NCBI GenBank assembly: GCA_000320545.1
Contig: ADNK01000741.1
Location: 42,914-106,913 of the forward strand
DNA length: 64,000 nucleotides
Direction: 5' to 3'
Origin: Bigelowiella natans CCMP2755
Taxonomy: Eukaryota; Cercozoa; Chlorarachniophyceae
Both the position numbers and the translations under genes were made by a program. The notes beneath the pieces are model-generated. The model was not told the DNA's origin and did no database searches. It was given only the letters and a program-made list of their open reading frames with translations. Every line of letters starts with the position of its first letter. Position 1 is the stretch's first letter. Shown piece by piece: positions 13,028 to 23,702 of the stretch.

Positions 13028-14066
13028 TGTTACTCTTGTGTACTTTTCGTTTCAAATATTATCATCAAATCAGTGATCTAACACTAATCGTGACCTCATG
13101 ATCATCTTCATCAATAATTACAATATATGTGTTTATACCACCATCAGCAGCACGTCACGCATAGCATATACCCCTCTAATGGACTCTGAGGATGGTGAGA
13201 AAGAAGACACAAATTCATACAAACATTCCACATTCCACATTCTACATTCCACACAGTACGAACACACAAATATTCACACAATACGACACTCAACATTGCA
13301 TAATTTAGAGGGAGTCGAAGAATGGCATATGACAAATAAACGAGAAAGGGGAAGAGGAGGAGGAGGAGGAGGATTCGCTGCGATAATTGGAGGGGGTAGC
13401 AAAATAGAATGAAATTTTGTGAGTGACAAAAACCTCCTCTCAAGTAATAATAGACTAGATGCAGAAACCACGAGATTTAGATGCGAATTGAGCTTGTCGA
13501 TCTTTCCATGCTTGCAACTGAAATATAATCTGTATTAGGAGGGCGTTGATTGAACAACCATGGTTTCATTGACCCATGTCGTTGGATTCCCGTTTCTGTG
13601 TCACTTTCTCTCTCCCCTCTCACTAAGATGAAGATAGAGAGAACAGTAGTGTGCAGGGGTTTGAAATATACGCGCAGTCTCTAGTCACCAGCGTCACAAA
13701 TACAAACACACATAATTAAAAGGATCCTTCCCTCCTCCCGCGACTCAAATGTCGTCTCAATGGCAACTACCACAGCAACAGCGTCCTTATAACTCCGTGC
13801 GCTCTATCAATCGCTGCTGCTGCTGCTGCAGCTTCGATTTGGCAACGTAATCTGCCGCACAATCGCGTCATAGTCATTATGATAGTCATCATAGTCGCTC
13901 ATCTATACTTGTTACAGCAACTGGTGGTAATACATTTTCATCAATTGTTTCTTCTGCTGCGGCAAGTCGTGATGGCGAAATATCTTCTGCAGTTTCCTCC
14001 TCCGCCAATGGACACTATGAGACCGTACATATCTCAACACGCACAGCTAAATCAAAATTTCATTAG
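5115..14066 (+). CDS. RRM domain plus long coiled-coil protein with H/P/Q-rich tail
   Basis: Exons include 5115-5294, 5414-5628, 5704-6013, 6194-6297, 6973-7051, about 7242-7275, 7956-8006, 8288-8349, 8572-8617, 8798-8917, about 9254-9357, 9848-9926, 10042-10080, 10181-10219, 10473-10586, 10883-11163, 11339 onward and 11772-11844. Residues about 75-150 form an RRM: RNP2-like ALFIGSLSKSVTE, then NIAFVNFYDKG and LEGARFRGS. A Ser-rich linker follows, then a long series of short exons with heptad-like K/E/L/R-rich sequence, so a rod-like RNA-binding protein is likely. A stop (TAG 11846-11848) can be bypassed by a GT donor at 11845 joined in phase to an H/P/Q-rich exon 12185-12778. That exon is followed by 13148-13194 and 13628-13719 (TAA). 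Another open segment ends at TAG 14064-14066. The basic, hydrophobic first 40 residues could be a targeting peptide. I know no exact family. The 3' end is uncertain. Confidence 0.65.
6856..7190. repeat. Cluster of AC, ATGT and CT microsatellites flanking a coiled-coil exon
   Basis: (AC)n runs at 6856-6886 and grades into TCAC repeats to about 6930. (ATGT)n lies at 7055-7085 and (CT)n at 7150-7190. The 79-bp exon 6973-7051 sits between them, so the arrays occupy the two introns on either side. Confidence 0.9.
7454..7740. repeat. AC, TTTATA and ATC microsatellites in intron
   Basis: (AC)n at about 7454-7490 is followed directly by TTTATA repeats to about 7530, then by ATC trinucleotide arrays at about 7658-7740. 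All lie in the large intron before the exon at 7956. The long His-, Tyr- or Met-rich frames across them are repeat artefacts. Confidence 0.9.
8647..8687. repeat. (AC)n microsatellite in intron
   Basis: About 40 bases of AC between the exons 8572-8617 and 8798-8917 of the RRM/coiled-coil gene. Confidence 0.9.
9430..9800. repeat. AT, GAT, TAG and CAT arrays in one intron
   Basis: AT repeats at about 9430-9467, GAT at 9578-9599, TAG at 9709-9747 and CAT at 9760-9797. All fall between the exons ending near 9357 and starting at 9848 of the RRM/coiled-coil gene. Confidence 0.9.
10226..10284. repeat. (AT)n microsatellite in intron
   Basis: About 58 bases of AT immediately follow the donor of the exon 10181-10219. 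Confidence 0.9.
12043..12083. repeat. (CCT)n trinucleotide repeat in intron
   Basis: A CTC/CCT array upstream of the H/P/Q-rich exon at 12185. A TAG array (12826-12859) and a CT-then-AT array (12977-13025) follow in the next intron. Confidence 0.85.
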
Positions 14067-14099
14067 ATTCATATTAGACATTTGCACTTCTAAATTTTA

Positions 14100-16250
14100 G
14101 CAAATCTCTCCCCTGCTGAAATGCTGTGCATCATCTCACACTCTGTGATGTGTTTTTACATCCGATTTCTTTGTCATATGAGCGCATGCCATGGACACTC
14201 GTGTGTGCTGTCATGCCATGTGACATGCACTGTTTCTACACCAACAAAGAGCGTCTAGGCAAAAAAGATCATTGATGCCATCACAAAATCATGCGAACCG
14301 TAGTTCTAGATGTGTAGAGGCAAGCAACGGTGCTAGCAGGCTTTGCGTGTTTGTTCACCGTTTCTACATTTGCGCACAGGATGCAGTCTAGCAGTGCTTG
14401 GCAGTCGATCAGCGCGCCGCATGCGGCGTTTTTATTTGCTCTTAGCAAGCTTGGTAGCTTGCGCTTGCGACAAAAAGGTCTGGGGGCGTTCCCGTCTGAC
14501 TAGCTGAATGATGACCACTACGCGCTGCCCTAGCTGTGAGACGTCACACGTGCATGGTCATGTGACATGCACGCATGGCTCATGGAGTTTTGAAGAGTCA
14601 GACGAAGTAGTGCATGATGACCACGGTTGTGCAGTGGAGTGCCGACGTGCCATGTGTTCTCTGCAGTGCACAGCCCATCGCAATGCACATGCAAAACGAC
14701 GGTGCTGCGCATGCGTGCATTTTCATGCGCGCGATGAGCGTGCGCAAATGCACGAGAAGGCTCACCGAACTACTGGACTGGCTGACGCTGCACACAAGTG
14801 CTCAAATTTCAAAAAAAACATCAAAATTACCATTCTGGCGCAAATGTGCACCAAAAACAGCTGTTTCTAGGCATTTTGATGGTTTTCTTGAAATTTGAGC
14901 ACTTTTTGGTGTATTCTGATGAGAATGGTTGGCATCCATCTCAAAGCGCTGATCATGACGGCTCTGAATCTGCAAAAAGTCCGAATTTGGACCAAAACTC
15001 AATGCGCTAGACCAAAAAGTGTGCGTCGATTTGGTCGATTTGCGCACTTTTTGAGCTGCGCAAAAAGTGATGCAATTTCGTCTCAAATGGACTTTGAGAC
15101 AAATGGTTGTAGCTGCATGTTCAGCTGGCGTGATGATCACGATGCGCTACTTTTTGATGCATTTGGAGCAAATGCGCGAGCTCTGCGGTGCCCCAACATT
15201 GCATGAATTTTCAAGTGTTTTCATTTTTCAAAATGCGATTTTTTGACACAAAACGTGCAGAAACGTGTGCACCGAATGCGCGCGACATTTTTGCAGTTGA
15301 ATGCATCCACCTCGGTGCGCAGGGCAAAGAATTGTGCAAAAATTCCATTGCAAACCCACGCTACACGCTGCGCTAGCGCGCCTGAAAACTGCCATGCGCG
15401 GCTAGCGCGGCGAGGTTTTCCGCAGTTGTGAAGTGCTCAAAAATGGAAAAATCTTCAAAACTCAGGGAAACAGTGTCAGAAGCGTGCATGACGAGTCACT
15501 TGACTGCGCTGGATGTGGGGGGCAATGTGGGCAGGGCCGCCACGCCAGGCCATAAAGCTGTTCACAGGCTTGATCGAGCCACACATACGTCGCAGGGCGC
15601 TAGGGCGCCCCAGAGCTCAAGGGGGGCGGAAATGAGGGGTCCTGCGGCAAAGTAGGGTGCTTTTTGCGCGGCGCAGATTTCACTGAATTTCAGAAAATAA
15701 AACGCTGTGCTTTGGCTTGGCAAAGTACGTGCGGAAATGGCTCATCAGCGCGCCAAGAGAAGCCATTACCGCAGGCCCGCTTCGCATCGCGGCCGGTGGC
15801 GCTCGGCAGGGCCTCACTAGCTCGCAGGGCGCCTGCGATTGCCGTTGCCGGAACCTAGCCCCCCTTGCATGAGCTCTATGGCTAGGGCGCCCCGCGCTTA
15901 TCATGCATGTGCAGTGTGCACACGTGCACAGCGGCTACTACATTTTGCATGTCGCATGCATGTGCACATTACGCGGGAGGGTCGATGATCTTTTACATGT
16001 ACCGCCCAAGCATGTAGATGTATACGCTATACATGTCAGAATCCTTTGAGTGTACACACATCGTCATCGTCAGATGAGCGTGCAATGTGCAAAATAAGTC
16101 TTGTATTGCAAGCTACAAAATGTTAGTACGATCGAGGTACCATGCACGGCTACATCATATTATTCAAGCTTCTGCTTCCACATTCGTGCTCTCATGCGAT
16201 TACCAATTTGCATTGATGTTACCCACACAACTTGTCTGTAACTGCTTGTG
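14100..16250. other. TGCA/CTAG-rich island 2, convergent intergenic
   Basis: The gap lies between the 3' end of the RRM gene (+) and the 3' end of the ankyrin gene (-). Several overlapping frames on both strands (14508-15206, 15428-15900) lack domains and codon-like structure. A 30-bp inverted repeat lies at 14798-14827 and 14873-14902 with two mismatches. Words such as TTTTTGCGC, GCGCAAATG and CATGC recur. There are no microsatellites. I see no supported gene. Confidence 0.6.
14798..14902. repeat. 30-bp inverted repeat (hairpin-forming)
   Basis: The arm beginning GTGCTCAAATTTCAA (14798-14827) is repeated as its reverse complement at 14873-14902 with two differences, leaving a 45-base loop. 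The arrangement could be a terminal hairpin of a small mobile element or a transcribed stem. Confidence 0.75.
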
Positions 16251-16301
16251 ACGTACTGAATAGCCAGCTTTATCAACAAATATTAAATTATTTTGGTAAT
16301 T

Positions 16302-19232
16302 CTACTTCTCACCACCAAACCAATCTCCTGCAGAACCCGACTTTGTCTTCTTTTTCGATTCCTTTGCCTCTCTTCTTTGTTTCGATGACTTTTTGTCCAT
16401 TTTTTTCTTGTGTTTTTGTAGGACTTTGAGGGCATCGTCTTTATTATCAGGCCGAAGACCTTCATAGGGTGAAAATCCAAAATTGTTGCATATAGAATCG
16501 TCCGCGCCCTTTGAAATTAGGTAGCTGCCCAGATCTTCGTAGTGATAATTAAATAAAAAGTGCAGTGGTGTTTGGCCTTCCATCTGAAAAGAAAACAATA
16601 GTGAATGAGATACTCACGTCAATTCCGATATACAAAATAAAATCATTATCAAGTAAGTATATGTTACGTTTTGCGCGTTGAGATTTGCTCCCCATCGTAA
16701 GCACACTTTAATCATGCGCTTGTGGCCGTTCTGGCAGGCAATATGCAGGACGGTATTTCCATGCTTGTCAACTGTATCTGGATCTGTGCCCTTGGCAAAG
16801 TCTTGTTCCACATCGGTAGACCTGTTATTTCTCGCCTTGGTAAATAGCTCTCGTTTCTTAGCCTCCTCGAACATGTCTTTCTCTGCTTGCTTGTTGAGCT
16901 CGTTGTCCTCTTGGTCTTGAAAACCACCGCCTCCCGCTGCTGGTGCCCCACCGCCTTGGTTTGCAACAACGAGAGCATTGCTGTTTCCTGCGGCAATGGC
17001 AGGGACCCCCTTCTTTCTAGCACCACCAATAGCTCCCCCTCCCCCCCCCCCTGCAGCAATGTTACTCGACATCTGAGTTTGCATCGCAAGGACTTGGTTG
17101 AAGAATGCAAGCTGATTGACAAGTATTTGATTCATACCAGCGGCCATACCACCCATGCCTCCTCCTCCTCCAGCACCCATGCCCATGTTACCCATCATAC
17201 TACCATCACCTCCTCCTGCATTATTTGCCATACCTCCACTCTGACCACCAAGTGGGACCACTGTACCCGCGTTGGATGCTGGACCAGCAACCGTAAGAGC
17301 CATGCTTTTTGCGTCCCCTCCACCATTTTTTCTTGCCACTGGTGCCTGAATTGCAGGACCTCCCGTACTACCAGTGGGCACCGGCTGTCGAGATGCCTGA
17401 GCATTTGGAGCAATTTGTTGCATATGATCGACTGGCGCTGCGTGCGAAGCTGCGATTTGTTTGACATGTTTCTCTGCCCCCGGCCTCGTCATGCGCTTAT
17501 CAAAGTAAAGCTTTGGCTGCAGCAATCTGAAACTTTTAGGATTATTTTGAGCGGACATCTCCTCCAAGCACCGTCTGTGCAGATCGTTAATGTCTTTGGT
17601 CCATTCTGAGAGCATCCGTACTTCCTGTTCATCAAGTGTTACCTGAGTATCCCTCGGGTGCATAAACAGTGCGTCGCCGGTATATACGCTCTCATCGTCC
17701 TCACCAATTGCAGCTTCTACCATTTCATTAGGATACCGATTTGCAGAGACATCAACAATCTCTGGGGGTGTAATGTTTAGAGAAACTGCACTTTGAATAT
17801 CTTCTCCAACGTCCTTCAATCGGCAGATTGATGGGATAAACCTTGCCGTTGCTGGTTTAATTTCGATGTACTTCGGGTACAAGGATGGCACCTCATTCCA
17901 CCTCGACAGCCTCTTAAATTCTTTAAGATCAGCCTCCTCGATCTTCGAGTAGTATTCTGGAGGATTTTCTGGCGTGTACTTTCCAGTTAGCTTGTGTTGA
18001 ATCTTAAAAATTACACATGAATTGCTCGGAGTAGGAAACATCAACGTGTCGCTTGTATCACGTGCTTCCTGTATGAATTCGTTTACATTTAGCAGTTCCA
18101 CAGTATCTGCAAGATCAGATTCTGCTGCACCTTCACCCGCTACATGTTTATCTTCTATCGCAAGTTTATAGTCGTAATCTTCTCTATGCGTTCCATCGAC
18201 ATTCCTCTGATTCATCCTATCCATATTTAGTTTGTCTTTGGCCTCTTTCTCCTCGTCTTTGACTTGTTCTTGTTCCATTTCACGCTCAAGATTTTGAACT
18301 TTACACTCGACAGGTTCTTCCTTCCCCTCGAATGAAACAGCCCATAGTCCAGGACTGAAGGTTAGGTAGGAAAATTCAAATGGTATTAGGAATCAGATTG
18401 GTTAGGTGAAACTTACGCTATCCATTTCGAAAGAACTCCTTTCTCTTGCGGAAGCTTTTTGTCCGGAGGGATAAAAGTAACTCGATCTCCAGGAGCCCAT
18501 TTAGACCCTTTCAGTGCCTTCTTCCCTTCCTTTCCATCGTCTTCCTCATTAACCTGGGTACCCTTTTCAGCCTCTTCCAATTCTGCAGGAGGCTTCTTCA
18601 TGTCTGCTTGATTGATGGACGGGAGACTAACGTTTTCTTTCGGCGACATAGGTTCTTGGGGCTGAAAAAAGTATCACAGGTTCTATATTAATGTACTATC
18701 AAAACTCACAAGCAAGTTTTTATACCTTCTCTGGACGTCCGGGAAGGGCTGGGAGAGAGGACTTTGGGGAAGTCGGACTTTGATTTTTTGTTGGGCTCGT
18801 TGGTGCATCTAGTTGTGAGTCCTCAGGGCGTGGGGGCCCTACTCGTGGCTCAACCCCACCTTGCTCTTTCAATAATTGCTCCATTGTCGGCGTATCTTTA
18901 GTAAGAAACCGATCAAGGAGAGCTCCAAGCTCATTATCTGACATGATTTGTGCTCTTGGATTTTCCTCTCTCTTCTTCGCCGTATTTCTTTTTTTCTTGC
19001 CCCGAAAATACGGTGACCTTGCATTCCGCGTATGAAGATACTGATTGAGCGGTGTGCTCATCGGAAACTTCTCGATATATTGAGAGGCTTTATTCGTGAC
19101 TACATTTTGCTGCTGTATTGAAGGAAGTTCTAGGGGCTTACTTGCGCCCTGAACTGCATGGGGACTACCAGATTTTACTCCTCTATGTTTGTAGTGATTC
19201 AATAGAGTGTCAAGATTATCCTTGGCCGCCAT
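16302..19232 (-). CDS. Ankyrin-repeat protein with Gly-rich linker
   Basis: Four exons in good phase: 19232-18726, 18661-18417, 18354-16668 and 16583-16302, giving about 906 residues. Residues 1-170 are charged and disordered-looking. Residues about 215-270 (GDRVTFIPPDKKLP, then PGLWAVSFEG) resemble an SH3/KOW-like barrel. Residues about 330-530 form a conserved-looking region without a name. Residues about 570-700 are Gly/Met/Gln-rich and low in complexity. The C-terminus carries ankyrin repeats (DKHGNTVLHIACQNGH, then GQTPLHFLFNYHYEDLG across the last splice), followed by a Lys-rich tail. Ankyrin repeats point to protein binding, but no catalytic domain is visible. It is head-to-head with the YIPF5-like gene. 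The large Gly-rich exon is the likeliest place for length variation. Confidence 0.85.
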
Positions 19233-20094
19233 TGCTTCTTAACCCTAGTATGTGGGAACAATCACGAATCCTTTTCTTCCTTGATATCGAATTTATTGAC
19301 CTTATCTCTAAGTTTTGAATATTCGCTTTGAAGATAAGATGTTTTTTATTTCTCCTCTCCGGGTCAATCTGTGAAGTGTAGAGCGAGTATAAGGGGGGAG
19401 AGAATGAACTACTGGGACATCGCCGTTTTCACAGTAACTGACAGCTCCCAGAATATGGGGAGCATTATTCTATGTACAATCTACACTGAATTCACATGGA
19501 AAAGTAAGAAATCACAACAATTTATTATAACGACATACTTAAAAATGCCTTCTTATTTATTTTTAGCACAATTTTTGTATTTTGTTCCTTGCAATTACAT
19601 CAAATTAATCTTAAAAAAGCCAGGAATTATTTAATTGCTGCAAAGAGAATTGGGGAAAAAGTCATATGTAAGATGTTTCCGGTTATAAAACATGTCCAAT
19701 CTCAAAATATGTTCAATTGTCATAATAACTACTCATTATTCGCAGTAGGGAAAAAAACCTCCCGAAACTTTCCTCAAAAATCTGGAATTCTTCTTCTCGG
19801 TGCGCATCACATAAACAAGTCTTAATTTATGTCCAGCTGAATCTATGCTATCGCGTAGAAGGTGAATAATATCTCTCTGCGACCAACTACTTAGCGAATT
19901 TAATGATAATTATCTGGACACATAATACCGAGAATGCAAAGCTTAGTACTTAATAAACAGGAGTAAGAAGTAGTACCAGAGGAGCACCAGTTCTCGGCAT
20001 TCATTTCGTCATCACTCAAGAATACGAGCTCAGGTTCGTTACGAGGTTGTGAGGGTGGGAGAAATCGAATCTAAAACACTCTCCGTGTATATTA
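19233..20094. promoter_or_regulatory. Divergent intergenic region (ankyrin gene / YIPF5-like)
   Basis: An AT-rich gap of 862 bp between two divergent start codons. It has no island words, no microsatellite and no convincing exon. A short open stretch near 19970-20060 could be an additional 5' exon of the YIPF5-like gene. Confidence 0.45.
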
Positions 20095-21506
20095 ATGCAG
20101 ATGATACAGAACCAGGCTGACTTAAAGGTATACAAAGTAAATAAAATGAACCATTATTGTGTTCATAGCTTGTGTTTTAATCAGAATGTCATATTCTCAC
20201 CTGATGGGGGAGGCGAAGATCCTCTCCTTGCTTCAAATTCAAATGATTTACCATGGCATATGTCTCAGAATGATGGTTCCGGTAGTCGTTTATCTTGCTT
20301 GTAGTCTCCTTGTGATTTCAATCCACCCTTAGTTCTCTGTTCCCTCCTCACAGCTATTCAAAATTCGGGCAGTACTGGAGGGTTTGGTGGCACAATCGGA
20401 GGGAATATTGGGGGAGGGATGTATGCAGGGCAAGTAGGGGGCTCTTACTTGCACAACAGAGGATCAACTAGTTCAGGAACGGCGTTAGGGCAGCATCAAT
20501 ACTCTGGGGGTGGGGGGGTTGGGAGATTTGGCATGGGGATGAACGAAGGAGAAAGAGTCGTTGCAAGCCCTGTAAATTTTGAAAATGAACCCCCGCTTCT
20601 CGAAGGTCAGCTGATAACATTCTTGAAACTGTGAATCCAATAAGGGAGGATATTGAAAATGATCATTATTCTTCCACTGAATCTCTATCTGATATTGTAC
20701 TCTTTTCTTAATATTTTTCCATTGTGGAATATTGGTCCCACCCAAATAGAATTAGGAGTCAACTTTGGACATATCACACAAAAGACGTTAGCCGTGCTAA
20801 TACCAACAAAGACATTAGATCATCAAATCATGGTAGGTGTCCACCGGCGAGAAGTACTCTTCAGCTCTAATAAGCTTTCATGTGACATTAATTTCAGGCT
20901 GATACTGACATGGCAGGACCTTTGTGCTTTTGCCTTTTGCTGGGATTTTGCTTACTACTGGTACTAAATTTCGGTTAATCTGTACCCATTTGAGAAATGA
21001 CGTCGTGCGTTGGCATGTACATTGAATTTATATGTCCTGACGATATAAAAATTAAAAATTTTCGCGACAGACGGGAAAGATACATTTCGGCTACATTTAT
21101 GGTTTTGGATTAATCGGATGCCTCGGAATGTATACGATATTAAATCTTATGAGCGAAAATGCCTCGATAGATTTTTATCGGACAATGTCGATACTCGGCT
21201 ATTGCCTCCTTCCACTAGTTTCACTTGCAGCTCTGCATATCTTCATCAGTTTAAAGTAGGACATCTAACACATCCAAACATGCATTTGAGTTCTATTACC
21301 ATTTCCTTTTCACTCCTTACCTCCCGTTTGATCTTATTTTCAGGGGTGTATTCGGATTCATTCTTGCGGCAGTCACAATTCTTTGGTGTACAATAGCAGC
21401 CACGAGGTTTATCGAAGCCACCTTAGATATGCGGCATCAAAGATATCTTGTGGCATATCCCTTGATGCTCTTCTATTCATGTTTTGCTTTGATCACTGTA
21501 TTTTGA
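20095..21506 (+). CDS. YIPF5: YIP1-family Golgi membrane protein, YIPF5-like
   Basis: Seven exons in phase: 20095-20127, 20185-20281, 20354-20605, 20750-20832, 20898-20960, 21071-21255 and 21344-21506, giving 291 residues. The N-terminal 120 residues are Gly/Ser-rich and cytosolic. The family signature NEPPLLEELGVNFGHI and QKTLAVLIPTK follows. Five hydrophobic segments then include DMAGPLCFCLL, GKIHFGYIYGFGLIGCLGMY and ILGYCLLPLVSL, in the order of human YIPF5/yeast Yip1. Yip1 proteins sit in ER and Golgi membranes and bind Rab/Ypt GTPases in ER-Golgi vesicle traffic. The length is slightly above the usual 257, because of the longer Gly-rich head. The start chosen is the first in-frame ATG; an upstream exon cannot be excluded. 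Confidence 0.92.
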
Positions 21507-21799
21507 CCGAGCTTAAGACAGGCAAAATAGTTGATAATACCCAAGCCTCACAACAAAATATAAGTGCTGAGTAGTCCCATCAGTACAAAGGCATCAATGG
21601 ATTGGATGCATGGTTGCTCCTTGCTCCCTTGCGCATTCTTTTGCTTTCACTGTGCAATGAGATAGTTTCCTGTCACATTCCGAAGGCAGGTGACACATAT
21701 CAGCATTGCTACCCTGTTTTGCGGCGAGGTGAACATCGAAGCAACGGTCCGTCTCAAACATGGATCATCAATCCAGCACGCATGCTAGCATGACTGTGG

Positions 21800-22825
21800 C
21801 GCTGCGATGCATGGGCCACGATGCAGCCTTCCGCTCGAACACGAGAAGTCCCGCACGGCGGACTTGTGCGGACCAACGCAACAGAGCAGCACTTGCAAGC
21901 ACGCACGTCGAACGTGCCAGCACGACGCTCAACGTAGGGCGACATGGCGAAGTGAAAAGCTCACTTGTTTGTGGAAGTTTCTCAGAACTAGAGAAAGTTC
22001 TCACATGGCAAAGTGAACAGCTTTTCACTCAAGTCGTGATTGTGACAATTCAGACGTGCACAACTCATCGGAACTCAAAAGTCCAAGTGCTGACCAATTG
22101 AGGAAAGAACTCAACCGCACAAGTGATCAAGCAACCTCAGAACGTTCTGACTCAGAACTCAAACGACCAAGTGACACAAGAACTCAAAAGTTCAAGTGAC
22201 AAAGCAACTCAAGGACCAAGTGACATTGCAACTCATCGACCCGCCACGCGACTTCAGTTCTCAACAAGAGACCTCATTGCACCACGCCCAACTGGCCAAC
22301 CTGGTGTGGCGCACGCCAGCACAGCGCCACGATGCAGTTTGCCGCCCGACCACGACGAGCCCCCTGTTGGCCTGTGCTGGCCCGACAAGGCCGCGTGCAA
22401 AAGTGCACACGTTGGACACGGCCAAGTGGCGCTCAGCGTGTCGCGACATGGCAAAGTGAAAAGCTCACTCACTTTGCGGAAGTCTCTCAGGAGTTTCGCG
22501 CATCGCGACACGGCAGCGTGAAAAGCCATGTCGCGACATGGCAAAGTGAAAAGCCATGCGTCGTCGCACCTGCAACAACGATTCAGACACATCTCATCAG
22601 AACTCAAAAGTCCAAGTGACGACAGAACTCAAAAGTCCAAGTGACACATTGAGATCAGAACTCAACTGCACAAGCAAGCAACCAAGCACACTCAGAACTC
22701 AAACGACCAAGTGACATCAGAACTCAAACGTTCAAGTGACAAAGCAACTCAAGGACCAAACAACGATGCAACTCAACGACTCATGCGACTTCAGTTCTCA
22801 ACACGAGACCACATTGCACCACGCC
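21800..22825. repeat. Two diverged tandem copies of a ~510-bp unit
   Basis: The block from about 21,800 to 22,290 is repeated at about 22,320-22,825. Shared landmarks, in order, are CCACGATGCAG, GACATGGCRAAGTGAAAAGC, CTCAG near a GTTTCTC or GTCTCTC stretch, an array of AACTCAAAMGWYCAAGTGAC words, and a CTTCAGTTCTCAAC block ending CACCACGCCCA. A third short copy of the AAGTGAAAAGC block lies at 22,530. Confidence 0.7.
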
Positions 22826-22829
22826 CAAT

Positions 22830-23702
22830 GCTGCAACAATCGACAGCTGCACTCGATGCAGAACGAATCGGTTGCATGCGAGGGCGCACATTGCTGCAAC
22901 AATCGACAGCTGCACGTGATGCAGAACGAATCGGTTGCATGCAACAGTGCGTGTGCGTCTCAACTTCAACCCTGCGACACGCGTGCTTCTGCACACGTGC
23001 GCAGCACCTCAGATCCACCACCGCGGCACGCTGACCGATCAGCGTCACCCATTCCGAAGCACGCAGCTTGCCTCGACGAAGATTTCAAGGACAACAGCCC
23101 GGCTGCGGCCGTTCTGCATGCGAATGGTTTCAATGCCGCGTCGCATCATCGCACCGCGCCTGCTGCCATGCAGGCAAAGCAAGTTCAGACAATCAACAAG
23201 GACATTGACAGCATGCCAACTCCCACGCAAGCGATGAGTGCACAAACCGAAGGCGCGACACTGGCAATGCTGCAACAATCGACAGCTGCAGCCGCTGGTG
23301 CAGAACGAACCGATTGCACGCGAGGGCGCACATTGCTGTGACAATTGACAGCTGCACGAACCGGTTGCGTGCAACAGTGCGTGTGTGTCTCAACTTCAAC
23401 CCTGCGCCACGTGTGCTCCTGCACTCGTGCGCAGCACCTCAGGCCCATCACCGGGGCACGCTGACCGATCAGCGTCACCCACTCTGCACGCAGCTTGCCT
23501 TGACGACGAGTTCAAGGACAACAGCCCGGCCCAGCGGCCACGGCCGTTCTGCACGCGAACGGTTTCAATGCCGCGTCGCACCATCGCACAGTGCCTGCTG
23601 CCGCCACGCAGGCTGAGCAAGTTCAGACAATTGACAACAACAATGAAAGCACGCCGACTCCCACGCACGCGATGAGTGCACAAACCGATCACGAAGGCGC
23701 GA
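22830..23702. repeat. Two diverged tandem copies of a ~435-bp unit
   Basis: Copy one (about 22,830-23,262) and copy two (about 23,267-23,702) share these landmarks in order: CTGCAACAATCGACAGCTGC, CAACAGTGCGTGTG, CTCAACTTCAACCCTGCG, CGGCACGCTGACCGATCAGC (one change), TTCAAGGACAACAGCCCGG, GGTTTCAATGCCGCGTCGCA, and ATGAGTGCACAAACCGA at the end. Copy one keeps an open frame across most of its length (22736-23341); copy two is frameshifted. Whether it was ever coding is unclear. Confidence 0.75.

Noticed and set aside
14508-15206. Several overlapping frames on both strands in island 2
   Set aside because: None shows a domain, a consistent composition or a phase-compatible partner. Open frames are expected in this balanced-composition, TGCA-rich DNA.
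22072-22765. CRISPR-like array of short repeats
   Set aside because: The repeats are degenerate, unevenly spaced and not separated by unique spacers, and the window is eukaryotic. They are better explained by tandem duplication.
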